In this document: piece by piece, positions 1-9,907 of the stretch
How the letters are laid out: each line of letters opens with the position of its first letter
How positions within the stretch are numbered: the first letter of the stretch is position 1
Assembly (NCBI GenBank): GCA_013176395.1
Contig: JABMLP010000004.1
Location: 682,001-746,000, forward strand
DNA from: Venturia oleaginea
Lineage: Eukaryota; Ascomycota; Dothideomycetes; Venturiales; Venturiaceae
Reading direction: 5' to 3'
DNA length: 64,000 nucleotides
The notes under the pieces: generated by a model
Told to the model about the DNA's origin: nothing
Seen by the model: only the letters and a program-made list of their open reading frames with translations
Databases searched by the model: none
Program-made: the position numbers and the translations under genes

Positions 1-662
1 AAGAGAATAAGGTCAACCATCTTGCGGATATAATCTTCATCTTCACCGACTTGCTCCTTAATCTCGTTCAAATCCTTTCCCTCTAAGCCATAGCAGATGT
101 TCTGAATTTCTTGAGGCAGTGTAATGATGGTTCTGAGGGATTGGGCCTCGTTGAGCTCTTCTTGGAGCTGGCGGTAGAGGTTTGAGCGGGCGCGAACAAC
201 GTCACTCTCGCCATTAATCTTGATTGCGGAGGTCGTGAAACGACGCGGAGCGACTTGCCGCTTTGAGAACGTTAGAGTATCGGTGTCTGCACCGCTCTGG
301 GGCTCATACTTGATATACGTTGGGTTGAGGCTGTCAAGCGGAACAGACTTGTAGCTACGGTTCATTGATTCCAGCTTTGCGGCGTGCTGCTCATTCTTCA
401 CGCGGGCATTGAAGTTTGGCTCAGCTTTAATCACCTCATTCGGACCGTATTCTGGGTCCTCACGAGTCTCTGCTATGAAGCCAGCTGTTGCTAAAGGCGC
501 AAGTCAGTAAAGCATTTGCAAATCGACAGCGCATGCTCTAAATTTCTGGCGATATCATCAAATAGACTCGTCGGGAGTTTAGAGCATACTGTCTTGATTA
601 GAAGCAGTGAACTTACCGATTGGAATTGATGGAGTGGCGTTATTGGCGCCGAAGTGAGACAT
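1..662 (-). CDS. Hypothetical protein, N-terminal part (runs off window edge)
   Basis: Two exons are visible. The ATG is at 662-660; exon 1 (617-662) encodes MSHFGANNATPSIPI. A 126-nt intron (491-616) starts GTAAGT and ends TTTAG; exon 2 runs from 490 to the window edge with an open frame and in-phase joining. About 178 residues are visible. They are polar, with a predicted helical stretch (LYRQLQEELNEAQSLRTI) towards the end. I do not recognise the family; there is no signal peptide or membrane segment in the visible part. The C-terminus lies outside the window. The intron phase and the sustained open frame support a real gene. Confidence 0.7.
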
Positions 663-1524
663 GATTGCGGTTGTTGTGATGGTGCTGGTGGATGCTGTTG
701 TTGTTGTGAAGAGAGAGTTTGTCAGGCGGCAAAGGATTTATGTTGACGAATGACCAGGGTGGTCATAGCTGAGGGGACAAACAAGGCTGCTATCGGAGGA
801 AGGAGGTAAGTCCCCGTGCTGCTGATTTGGATAGGTGATTCTGAATCCAATTGAGGGGTCGCAAAATTCCTGGCTCTTTTGGGACTGTGGTTGCAATTAT
901 CTCATGCTAATGATTCCAGTTAGAAGGAGAATCTACATGCATCGAATGAAGAAAATATAATGCTGCAATAGTATTCTGATAGATCTTATCTTTTTATATA
1001 CATCTACAATGGTCCGCTGCATTGAATTTCGAATTCGAGAAGTTCCCAGAAATATATCAGCATCGTTTGCTGTTTGCTAACCTCACAAAGCTCCTAACAA
1101 TCCGCAGCGTCCGTAGCTTAGATGTCGTCACTTTCAGGTTGTTTGAATATTATCTCACTGCATTCGTTGATTGAGAACCTCAAAACAATGTCTCACTTCG
1201 ATAGCTTCTTTGCAATTTTACTAGGCTGAAACTGTATCTCGTGACTCGGTTGCATCCCATTTTACCTGAAAGGTTATGTTGTTCTCTAAACATAACTGTG
1301 TCAATCTTGATTATCCCCGGTATCCTACAGATAATCCTCCGAGTCCTATATCAATATAGATAATAATACAATATCACATGAAATAAGATTTGTGGCTGTG
1401 CTTTCGGCCGAGTTTCGTTGATCTCCTTTCTCAGCTCAGACTCCCTCCCCTTCTGCTTCTGCAACATCAAAATCATCATTCTCGAACCTCTTGCATCACA
1501 GCCTGAGATCAGTTATCACAATAC
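663..1524. other. Gene-free stretch
   Basis: I see no supported gene here. It holds the upstream region of the truncated gene ending at 662 and the region downstream of the SET-domain pseudogene. Composition is unremarkable apart from a CTGTTGTTGTTG run near 695. Confidence 0.5.
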
Positions 1525-2599
1525 CTAGGAACTCTGGGATTCCCAAGCTCCTGCCAGCTCTTTGTAGGCTTTCGTAGCTTTTCTACACATGCTGTTCTCC
1601 TGGCCATATTCTGCTTGCGTGGCAATCGCCATCGTTCTCACGAGCTTTAGCACGGCTTGCTAACGGACTTGCCGTCCCATTCTTTCATCTCTGGACTCCC
1701 TATCGTAGGCCCGGATAACGAAGTTACAAACCGCTGGTATCTTGCAGAATATCTTTTGGCTTTCTAAGAACTCGATGTAGGCTTCATACTGGTTCTGGAG
1801 AGTGTTGAAATCGTCTAGCCACGGTTTGGGAAGCCTTGGTGGAGGTACTTGTTTAAAAAGAAGCGTCGCGCCTCATTGGATTGATTTCATCGGCATTCTC
1901 GCATGCTTTATAACTGCGATCGAATCCCCATTTCACCTTGATGATCCTCTTCCGCCGGCTTACGGATCGATACCTAAACTCCTTGTTCGCTTCAAACATC
2001 TTAAACAGGATCGTGCGGGATGTCCGGAACATTATCGAATTCAATTTCCGTTCCTACATGGATATCAACCAATGCGCGCACCTCCACTCGATCATGTTCA
2101 TCGATACGGACGGCACAGTTGGGCATGCAGGAATTTTTGATGAAGCACTTATATCGGTATAGGCTCCAGACCACACTTCCATCTTCATTAGTCGCTTCGA
2201 ATGCGTTCGCTTTCATCCTACTCCACTTTTGATCTTCACAGAAGTCTTCGACATTCGGAGCCAGCTGTGTGAAGAGCGTTGTATCGGAATTGTTGACGGC
2301 CACAAGTCTCGCTCTCAATCGCCCTTGAAAGTTGTGCTTGGGCAGTCTGGGTAATGCATGGGCCATAGGATTCTCGAGTAGAAATATAGTGCAGTGACGA
2401 TCTCCTGTCTGGCTCGAACGCCATGGCATTTTATGGGATGACCAAATACTTCCAAGTCATCGTTGATTATGTGCGGGAGTTTTAATTCTTTAACCTTGTA
2501 TTTGTTGTAGAGGCTGTTTAGGGGATATTTGTCGTTGAACAGAGGAGTCTTGTTGTTCCCTTGTGATCTATGATCTGAGCTCTCATTTTTGGTGTTCAT
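1525..2599 (-). pseudogene. SET-domain protein pseudogene
   Basis: Successive minus-strand frames together give a fungal SET-domain protein. The N-terminal part (2599 to about 2392) reads HGVRARQEIVT. A one-base frame change near 2392 leads to the LLENPM segment and the hallmark NSCMPN motif with VGTEIEFDNVPD (to 2001). The frame changes again to RRKRIIKVKWGFDRSYKACEN, and a third time near 1865 into a C-terminal helical tail containing LQNQYEAYIEFLE and IRAYDRE. That tail has an in-frame TAG at 1660-1662 and ends at TAG 1525-1527. The post-SET zinc cluster that should read CxCxxxC has R and Y in place of two cysteines. At least three frame breaks, one stop and lost metal ligands make this a decayed gene. 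Introns could explain one break but not the stop or the lost cysteines. Confidence 0.75.
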
Positions 2600-3148
2600 T
2601 GTTATGTGGTAATCGTTTTGAAGACTCGGTGGGTGAAGTCACTTATTTTTCGCGGTTGAAATTCTGAATTTTGGTGCGTATGCTTTTCGCTTGATTGTGA
2701 CTATCCATCTCCTATGCACAATCATGATTCTTCATGATTCTTCGTGATTCAGTCTTTCTCTAACAAAACCTTAGACATCATGCATTGAACGCTTCGAGAA
2801 TGTTATAATAGTCCTTAAAGAACAAGTACTCGACGAATCCAGCTGCTTCTTTGTTCCTTTTCGAGCTAGCCCTTGACATTTTACAAGACCTAGGAAGGTG
2901 GGATGATCTTTTCATTCGAATCATTGTTTATAAAATAATGCTATCTCCGTTCAATATGTGCTGTACGGGCCTTTACCTAAACATGACACAAGCGCGACAA
3001 CAACAACCACATGGAAGCGCACAAAAATCGGTTGACAAGTCTAATCCAGGTTAACACCCAGTCCAAGTACATCAAGACTGGACCTTGTCTTTCGTCCAAG
3101 TCCGATCGCTGAATGATTTTTCCGCTCCTCCTATCAACCACAAAGGTC
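2600..3148. other. Gene-free stretch
   Basis: Region between the SET pseudogene and the small membrane protein gene. A 95-codon minus-strand open frame (2977-3264) overlaps the last exon of the neighbouring gene in another frame; I regard it as a shadow. Confidence 0.4.
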
Positions 3149-3807
3149 TCATAAGATCTCTTCCAATTCCATTTCCCAGGCGGCTCTCTCCGCCTGACCA
3201 GCTTCGAAAGGGTCGATGTCGATATGTTGCCATCCCAGGTCGCGCGGCCAAATGGAAAAGGCAAAGTCCTCGATATGGCGATCGATATGAGAGGCTAAAT
3301 GAAAATAAAACCTCTCTAAAAAAATGATGGTTAGTTTACAAAACTCTTATTCCTGGGGTTGATACCTACGCCGCATTGGGCTCCGGATTCCCTTGACGAG
3401 GCGCATGCACCAAGTCTCGATTGTGTGCCGATACTTTAGACCGGCTGTAGTTATGAATAGGGTCATGAGACTCAGGACGATGGTGAGGATTGCTTCAGGC
3501 GACATATTGACAGCTTGAATCAACGTCTTTGGGAATATTCTGGGTGTCGGGCTACGACATTGTTAACACATACATCTACGATACTTCTCAAGACAATGTG
3601 AAGACGTTCCTGTAAGATCCTATCGGTCGGAAGCAGGACTTACCGATCAGACAGAATGGAACGAGGCTGAGATGGTGTCCAAGCTTCTCCACGCACGGGG
3701 CTAGGCGGGCGTTTAGATTTTTTATTGATTTCCGATTCAACAATCGAAATTGCTCGAGAGGGAATGTAGAAGATATTTATCATTGCAGAAATTTCGAGTA
3801 TGACCAT
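3149..3807 (-). CDS. Hypothetical small single-pass membrane protein, three exons
   Basis: Spliced model: exons 3644-3807, 3370-3551 and 3149-3315. Introns are 92 and 54 nt; the second has GTAGGT, a CTAAC branch site and TTTTTTTAG. All three exons join in phase to give 170 residues. An in-frame TGA lies four codons upstream of the chosen ATG. A hydrophobic segment around residues 71-88 (AILTIVLSLMTLFITTAG) is likely one transmembrane helix. The C-terminus is acidic and ends WEMELEEIL. No family recognised. Support comes from the clean phase, the canonical introns and the protein-like last exon (HLASHIDRHIEDFAFSIW), not from homology. Confidence 0.55.
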
Positions 3808-4343
3808 GAAACTTGATCAAAGGTAGGCAGTATCATGATGGGGAACAGGAGAGCGAGTCTCGCGGCGACGACAATAAGACAGCCGGTTTGGCACGGAGAG
3901 ACTTTGTGCAGACCGATTAAGTAGCAAATAAGGCGCCATATACTTAGAGGAATCAAGCCACCTAATTAGATTGGTTACATCGGCCTCTCTTCGTAGGGAA
4001 AGGGACTGGGTATGCTTATGTGGCTCAAAGGCAGCATTTTCTTAGGCTGGGCGTCACGGATTCAATGTACAGCAGAAAGTCTCTTAGCCCTAATCGGGCT
4101 TGCTCGACGCAGGACCCTCTCAGCCTCTCCTCCCTTCGAATTGACTCGTTCCTCGGCCTCTCCAGGGGACACCGAAGGGCCCGTTTAGAATTAAAAACAA
4201 ATTCCTGCCTAATCAAGCCACCTAACAGCAATATGCAGGTGCGGGGTTTGGGGACAGTGGGTTTTCTCAGTCGCAAGCTCCCTCCAAAACTCCGGACCTG
4301 TGCCCCGTAGTAAGTTTCTAGTCTAATCCTTATAAAGAGTATA
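3808..4343. other. Gene-free stretch, possible old repeat
   Basis: No supported gene. The phrase AATCAAGCCACCTAA occurs twice (near 3951 and 4203), which may mark an old repeat. The stretch ends at the TA target of the adjacent pogo element. Confidence 0.35.
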
Positions 4344-5450
4344 ACGTACTTCACAAGCGGGTGGGCCACCCAAGCGAGTGGGCCACCTCACAAACGTAAA
4401 CCGCCTTCGTAACAACGTCGCGTAATGCTTCAACAAGACGAAAAGCAGAAGATCTATAAAGAAGGAGATATATTCCTTGCTATTTCAGATATCAATTCAA
4501 ATCAAATCCAAAGCGAAAGACGCGCTGCAGTAACATATAGCGTACCTCGAACAACAGTACAACGCCGACGCGCCGGACAGCGCCCTCGACGCGAGTGCGA
4601 GCCGAACTCGAAGCGATTGACAAAGCTAGAAGAGGAGGTGGTTATAAAGCGTATTCTTAACGAAAGCTTACGCGGCCTACCGCCGTCGAAGGCCTACGTA
4701 CAAGATATGGCTAATAAACTACTAAGAGAGCGGGGTGGGAAGCCTGTTGGCAAGAACTGGGTTAACAACTTGGTAAAGCGTACGCCAGAGCTTACCACCC
4801 GATGGAGCCGTCCATACGATCGCCAGCGAGTTGCCTGCGAAGACCCGGCGGTTATTATACCCTGGTTCACACTTGTTCAGAGGATAAAGGCAGAGTACGG
4901 TATCATAGATGAGGATACCTACAATTTTGATGAATCTGGCTTCTTAATAGGCAAGATATTGTCTCAGCTAGTCGTTACAGGCCCAGGATCCTCTGCAAGT
5001 TCTATTGATGAGCAGGTCAGGCAGTTGAGTAAAGGCGCGCAGCAGATAGCACATGAAATGGTGTTGATGCGCGAAGAAACAGCGCGCCTTCGAGACGCAA
5101 TTGAGGCAGTTACAAAGCGTAAGAGTCGCAAAAGGAGATATATACGGACTGAGCAGACCTTGACAGCTGGTGAAGTAACTGAATTAGTTACTATAAGGGA
5201 GGGTGGTAATCGTAACGATGGTGAGAAGCCTGCGAAGAGAGTACGTGGAGAGAGGCACTGCGGCCGTTGCGGCGAGACTGGGCATAACTCCCGCACTTGT
5301 GAGGTAAAAATAGATCATATAGATGATAGCGAAGCTTCTAAATAATATTATTCTCTTCTATTTAATACTATAAATTGTTGTAGGGTTGCGTAGTATTTTT
5401 ACGAAGGCGGTTTACGTTTGTGAGGTGGCCCACTCGCTTGTGAAGTACGT
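4344..5450 (+). mobile_element. pogo/Fot1-type DNA transposon, internally deleted (element 1)
   Basis: The element is about 1.1 kb and is flanked by TA (4342-4343 and 5451-5452). Its inverted ends start ACGTACTTCACAAGCG and match for over 50 bp, up to the CGTAAACCGCCTTCGT box. The left end carries an extra 17-bp block, so the motif GCGRGTGGGCCACC occurs twice on the left and once on the right. Inside is a single open frame (4425-5345) for a transposase lacking its catalytic core. TA duplication, terminal repeats and a CENP-B-type helix-turn-helix protein define a Tc1/mariner-superfamily pogo element. It is probably non-autonomous. Confidence 0.9.
4425..5345 (+). CDS. Core-deleted pogo-family transposase
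   Basis: 306 residues. Residues about 1-60 resemble a Psq-type helix-turn-helix (AVTYSVPRTTVQRRRAG). Residues about 65-145 are the CENP-B-type DNA-binding region (LTKLEEEVVIKRIL, WVNNLVKRTPELTTRWSRPY). The DDE domain begins with YNFDESGF, carrying the first catalytic Asp near residue 168, and breaks off about eight residues later. The frame continues directly into the family C-terminus: a coiled coil (VLMREETARLRDAIEAV), a basic patch (KRKSRKRRY) and a CCHC knuckle (CGRCGETGHNSRTC). Full-length relatives are roughly 500-600 aa, so the middle with the second and third catalytic residues is gone. The deletion kept the frame. It can plausibly bind DNA and self-associate but cannot catalyse transposition. 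Confidence 0.85.
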   Translation: MLQQDEKQKIYKEGDIFLAISDINSNQIQSERRAAVTYSVPRTTVQRRRAGQRPRRECEPNSKRLTKLEEEVVIKRILNESLRGLPPSKAYVQDMANKLLRERGGKPVGKNWVNNLVKRTPELTTRWSRPYDRQRVACEDPAVIIPWFTLVQRIKAEYGIIDEDTYNFDESGFLIGKILSQLVVTGPGSSASSIDEQVRQLSKGAQQIAHEMVLMREETARLRDAIEAVTKRKSRKRRYIRTEQTLTAGEVTELVTIREGGNRNDGEKPAKRVRGERHCGRCGETGHNSRTCEVKIDHIDDSEASK

Positions 5451-5912
5451 TATTATTCGGAAAGAAGAATATCAAGCACTTGATTTGGGCGAGGCTGACT
5501 TTGGTATTCTTTCACGTCATTCAAACCCATCAACTTTCCGTTGGCTTTTCATTTTTGCTTCTTAAATTTACCAGATTTCTAGGCTTCAGACGAGAGAATA
5601 GATCAGCTCGAATTCACTCCGATAACGCGAGTATCCTTTCGCAACTAAAATCCAGGCAACGTCCCCTATAAAAAGAGGGACTGAGCAATATCCTTTCAAA
5701 GAAAGTATACCACCCCATCTTCATATCTAAGATACATTTCTCCCACATATCCCTCGATCCAAACTCGTCAAATCCTTAAATCACATCCACTCTTTCCATC
5801 TCTCCCTTCCACACCGCCCTAACCAACCAATCCTCTCCCAAACCAAAAGTTTCCTCATAAAAACTCCCAAATACTTTCCATTTCGAAAACAACCACAAGC
5901 CCACAAGATCCC
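5451..5912. other. Gene-free stretch
   Basis: Right flank of the pogo element and the region downstream of the minus-strand gene ending at 5913. The last 200 bases are C-rich with many CCTCC/CCACC words, as in a long 3' untranslated region read in reverse. No gene supported. Confidence 0.4.
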
Positions 5913-7025
5913 CTACACACCCCCACCCATCAAAATCTCAAAAATTCTCCCCTGATCCCTCAAAATCTTCTCCTGATTCCTCAAGATAGCATTCTGCAAC
6001 ACCCGAACTTCATCCATATCCTCCCTCGCAACTCCCCCGCCCATCGACCTCCCTCCAAGTCCCTCACTAACCAGCAACGAAGGAGCGAGAGTAGGCGAAG
6101 AAGGAATCGACTCAGGCGTCGGCGGAAAAGCACCAGCACCAAAAGTCAAGTACGCCCCCGTCGAAGAAATAGCTCTCGTCGCAAAGTTCGGTTTGGGAAT
6201 CTTAGTCGCCATGCCCGCAAGGTCGGCATTGCTCCCGCCATGCGAGCTATTGTGAGAGCTATACTTCCTCCCTCTATTAATAAGGGCATTGATACTAGGA
6301 GGCGAAGTCTCGCGCGATTTGAAGGGTGCAACACGCCTCTCAGGTAAATCTGCTGGTGTCATTCTCAGTGTCGGAAGACGCGCGCCTCGTCCCGAAAAGG
6401 CTGCGGGCGCCGGCGGGACATCCAATTGTGCTGCCGTCGCCGAATTCGTACCAGCTTTCTTGACAAAAATGGGTGGTGGAATCCTAGGTCCCCTCGAAGC
6501 CAAACGATCAAATCTATTTCGAGATGGTCTGGTTCCTGAAGGTGTTGGTCTACGTGTTGAGCCTCTAGTAAGAGGAGTTGGCGATGAAGGAATCTCATCC
6601 TCCTCCTCACTCATTTCAGTCCGGAGGCGACGTCGTTGCTCCTCTTTCTTCCTCCTAACTCTTTCGCTCTCAATATCTTTCGTCCATCGTCTCTCCAGCC
6701 GATCCTGCTGCCGTCGATGTTCAGTGCACAAAGCGATTCCAGACAATTTATGCAACAACTCCCTCGTCTTCGCTGGGCTGCGAAAATTAGTGGCAACCAG
6801 TTGTTCAAGGATGTCTTCCTGCATGGCCTGTGGAGATTTACCCGGAATTGAGTTGGAGGTGTAGGGGTAGAGTTTGCTGGTGCAGTGATAACCTTTTGGA
6901 GAGGTGCCGCAGCAGATGTCGGAGGGTTGGAAGTTCAGGACCGAGGAGAGATTCCAGGTGGATGGTTGTTTGGTGTTGCGTGGAGCAGCCGCGGGAAAAG
7001 ATGGGACAGAGGGAGAAGTAGACAT
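5913..7025 (-). CDS. Hypothetical protein with N-terminal Cys/His motif
   Basis: An intronless frame of 370 residues from the Met at 7025-7023 (MSTSPSVPSF); an upstream in-frame ATG at 7097 would add 24 residues. The N-terminal part has CCGTSPKGYHC, then a helical segment and ALCTEHRRQQ. This spacing (C..C....C followed by C..H) resembles the treble-clef-like region found in front of GIY-YIG/DUF1766 domains in fungal proteins, but no GIY-YIG domain follows. The next region is a basic charged helix (ERRWTKDIESERVRRKKEEQ), an acidic SEEEDE patch and a long Pro/Ser/Arg-rich disordered tail. It ends in a short helix (LRNQEKILRDQGRIFEIL) likely to form a coiled coil. Function unknown; zinc binding is inference. 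Confidence 0.7.
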   Translation of the reverse strand: MSTSPSVPSFPAAAPRNTKQPSTWNLSSVLNFQPSDICCGTSPKGYHCTSKLYPYTSNSIPGKSPQAMQEDILEQLVATNFRSPAKTRELLHKLSGIALCTEHRRQQDRLERRWTKDIESERVRRKKEEQRRRLRTEMSEEEDEIPSSPTPLTRGSTRRPTPSGTRPSRNRFDRLASRGPRIPPPIFVKKAGTNSATAAQLDVPPAPAAFSGRGARLPTLRMTPADLPERRVAPFKSRETSPPSINALINRGRKYSSHNSSHGGSNADLAGMATKIPKPNFATRAISSTGAYLTFGAGAFPPTPESIPSSPTLAPSLLVSEGLGGRSMGGGVAREDMDEVRVLQNAILRNQEKILRDQGRIFEILMGGGV

Positions 7026-7832
7026 TGCTTCTTGGTGGTATGGAGTTTTAAGATTCGTGACTGAAATATAGTAGAATAGACTGAATTTGGATGACAAGTC
7101 TTTGCTTGTGTATGGAAGAGTAGTTGCAAGATGAAAATGAGTTGAAGGATGATGGCCTGCTTAAGCATGAACTGCTCAGGTGTTCTCGCAAACATTGTAA
7201 ACATATTACATCGCATGCACAGACGGTGAACGTCCTGAACACACGAATAATAGACATGTTCAAAATTGTGAAAGAAGTAATGCGGATCATTGGGAAGAGG
7301 CTGACACATACATACCGATACAACAAAGGACATTGAGATCCTAGGAGCGAATACAGTTGACACAGTCGCTTCATCATTTCAGTGCCCACGAAGCGAAGCC
7401 TGTAGAATTTTTGAAGCAGCAGATTTGGCACTGGACCCTGCCAGTTCCAGGTTCAACATGAGCGAATTCCGGCAGGGCTCAAGATTAGCTGTCCAATTGT
7501 GCTTCCCAACTTGAGATTAAATACATCATCGTAAGGCTGTAAGAAAAAAATTATTGAATAGAAAGTAATATTTTCTCGCTCCTACATTACTTGCCTGTTT
7601 TCGAGACTCTTCGACAGAGCTCTCCACCTTGGCAACGTTTCCGAGAACATGCTGGCCACGGAGGCTTCTCGGGTTCAACCCCGGGGACCGGTTACTCGAG
7701 TGCTCGACGACGGAAGCTGCCCCCGTTCTGGCGAGTACTTCAACGTCGAAAAAGGGTTTCCAGGTGCTGAAGGAAGTCGCTGTGCCATATAACACCGAAT
7801 GATGATTTTTTGGAACCGTTTCCGAGTCTCCT

Positions 7833-9450
7833 TCATAGGGTAGTATCTTCGGAACTATAATGTTCAGCAACGACGTGATATAGATATGATGGTGCGTGTC
7901 CTCCCCTAGAATTTCAATTAGCAGGGCGAATATCAAACTACGGCAGCGTGAGTAGAGCGCATACAAGTTAGAGATGTAGAGGTTCACCAACTCCGGTGGA
8001 ACATAGTCGTAGAGTGGATTCACGACATCAATCTTGTCCACAAACTCAGCGTCCTCGTAGTTTGTCATCTTCTCAGAGTCGGCAAACTCGATTAGTTCGT
8101 CAATATCGAATGGATATATAGGACTGAGCTTGTAGACTCCGCTGAGCACAACAACAGGAGTTTGATGTGCTCGAGCAGCCTGGGCGATGACACGAGCGCC
8201 AGAACCTGCGACCAGTCCGCCGTTTGCGAGTACGCTGTGGGTGGCAAGAATGACCTTGTTCACCCGCGACATGATGGCGAAAACGGCAGAGTCCGGAATC
8301 AGGATCACAGTGATACCTGCAGCAGTGAGTGGCTTGAAACGCTCATCCTCTCCGTCGTCGCCTTCGCGAGCGTCCTTCTTTGCACCATTACGCAGGGCAT
8401 CATGGGTTGCTTCTGAGTCATTAGGATAGCCTTCCACGTGGACGACTGTGAACTTTCGTTTCTTCGCAGCATTGAGCAGAAACCTCTGGATGGTAAGAGA
8501 TGATGTATGGGTAAGAATGATTTCGTCGGAGTGAATGTGATCCGTTGCGTATGCGGCAATTTGCTCGTCAACCTGATCTAACTCATCAAGAAGCTCAGTA
8601 ATGCCTTGCAAAACTTCTGATTTTATATCGAGCTCCGGCTGGAACTCACTAATGTTGGCGAGCTTTTCGGCGAAAGAGACGGACTTTAGAGCTGGAGAGT
8701 GTGACTGGAAGTTTGGAGGTGTGGATGTATTCGAGTCTGTGGCAGGATGCGAAAAGAGTCCAAACAGGGACGTAACTGTGGGAGCACCTGCTGGAGCGTA
8801 GGAGGTATGTGATGTGAGAAGAGGGGGACGATGTGAAAATTCTCTGTTCTCCGGAGTCATGACGCCTCCAGCTGGTCGTGTTGCGGTGTGGGCGAGGGGG
8901 CTGAAGGTGGAAATGGTAGAGGAGAGCTTCGGTCGGTGAGGAGAGTCGTATGCTGTGCTATCTGCATCACTCATTGTTGTCTCGTCTCCACCTTCTGGAT
9001 TGCCTACCACCTCCCTGACCAGACCAAGTGTCCGCCTGACAATGTTGCCCACAGCCATCTCTCGTGGCTGGGCCGCGACCAGTCGTCGTCCTACATCTCT
9101 TATTCTCTCGATCAACTCTGTGGCATTTCGTCCAGGGAAATGGTCGACAACGTGGTGGAGTAATTCGGCTGTGGCTATGGCGCATGGTCGCGAATTCCGT
9201 ATTTGTCGTCGCTTGAGGAGGCTATTTGGAGTCAGTATGTTGAAGTATTATCTAAACGGCTATACTTGACATACGATATGAGCTGCTCGATTGATGACTC
9301 GACTGGATTTTCTTTGAGAGATTTCAAATACGAGCCCAAGCCCGGTGTCAGGCTCACTGTCGCGCCCGGCATTGCAAGGTGTGGTGTTTCCTTGCGAGGT
9401 GCGGTGTTTCTAGACAAAGTCCCTGGTGTTGTCGATTCGAGTATGGACAC
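7833..9450 (-). CDS. GCD7: Translation initiation factor eIF2B subunit beta
   Basis: Spliced model: exons 9275-9450, 7965-9221 and 7833-7905, introns of 53 and 59 nt, giving 501 residues. The eIF2B complex is the cytosolic GDP/GTP exchange factor for eIF2; beta belongs to its regulatory subcomplex with alpha and delta. Exon 1 encodes NPVESSIEQLIS, typical of the beta N-terminus. The middle exon has the family Rossmann-like C-terminal half with ILTHTSSLTIQRFL, VILIPDSAVFAIMSRVNKV and ATHSVLANGGLVAGSG. The last intron matters: reading through it gives a spurious long tail, while splicing restores NLGGHAPSYLYHVV and a stop at 7833-7835, the conserved ending. The start at 9450 could instead be a Met 26 codons downstream. 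It is divergent to NEM1 across about 460 bp. Confidence 0.93.
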
Positions 9451-9907
9451 TTTTGGTCGCGCATTGATTTCGTTGTAGCTGTTGCTGGGCTTGATGCGGA
9501 TTAACTTTGGAGTTTGCCTTATTATGACTGTTCCTCCATCATCGTGTCGATTCAGATTGTCGAATATCGGAGCTTCGGCTATTCGAACTGAATGGGATCC
9601 TTAACGTCACTCTCCCAGCCATTCTTCTCTACCATCAACAACAACTCTTCGCTCATTCCACCGCCCAGTCCACCGGCCATTCTCTCTCACTCCAGGACGG
9701 CCTCGCGCAAATTGATCGGGAGGCCTTACTCTCAGTCGCGCATACCAAACAGTCGGCCGAGCCCAACAGCTTGACATCCCCGTCCGCGTGGTCCGAGGTG
9801 TAGTCCTAACCATCATCTCATGGAGTGAAACAAAGACCGAGATACCCGGTCCCTGTCTTTGCTATTTCTACGAACAACATTTCCCTCATGGCCGCGCGAC
9901 GACTCGA
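9451..9907. promoter_or_regulatory. Divergent intergenic region, eIF2B-beta / NEM1
   Basis: The two genes point away from each other, so this 457-bp stretch should hold both promoters and leaders. A 60-codon ATG frame (9592-9774, +) is upstream of NEM1. It is compositionally biased (Ser/Pro) and could only be an upstream ORF in a long leader. No TATA box is obvious. Confidence 0.45.

Noticed and set aside
4020..4369. Overlapping open frames left of pogo element 1
   Set aside because: No domain, no splice support, and they run into the terminal repeat of the element.
7526..7832. Long C-terminal tail of eIF2B-beta
   Set aside because: It arises by reading through a 59-nt intron; splicing restores the conserved ending and an earlier stop.
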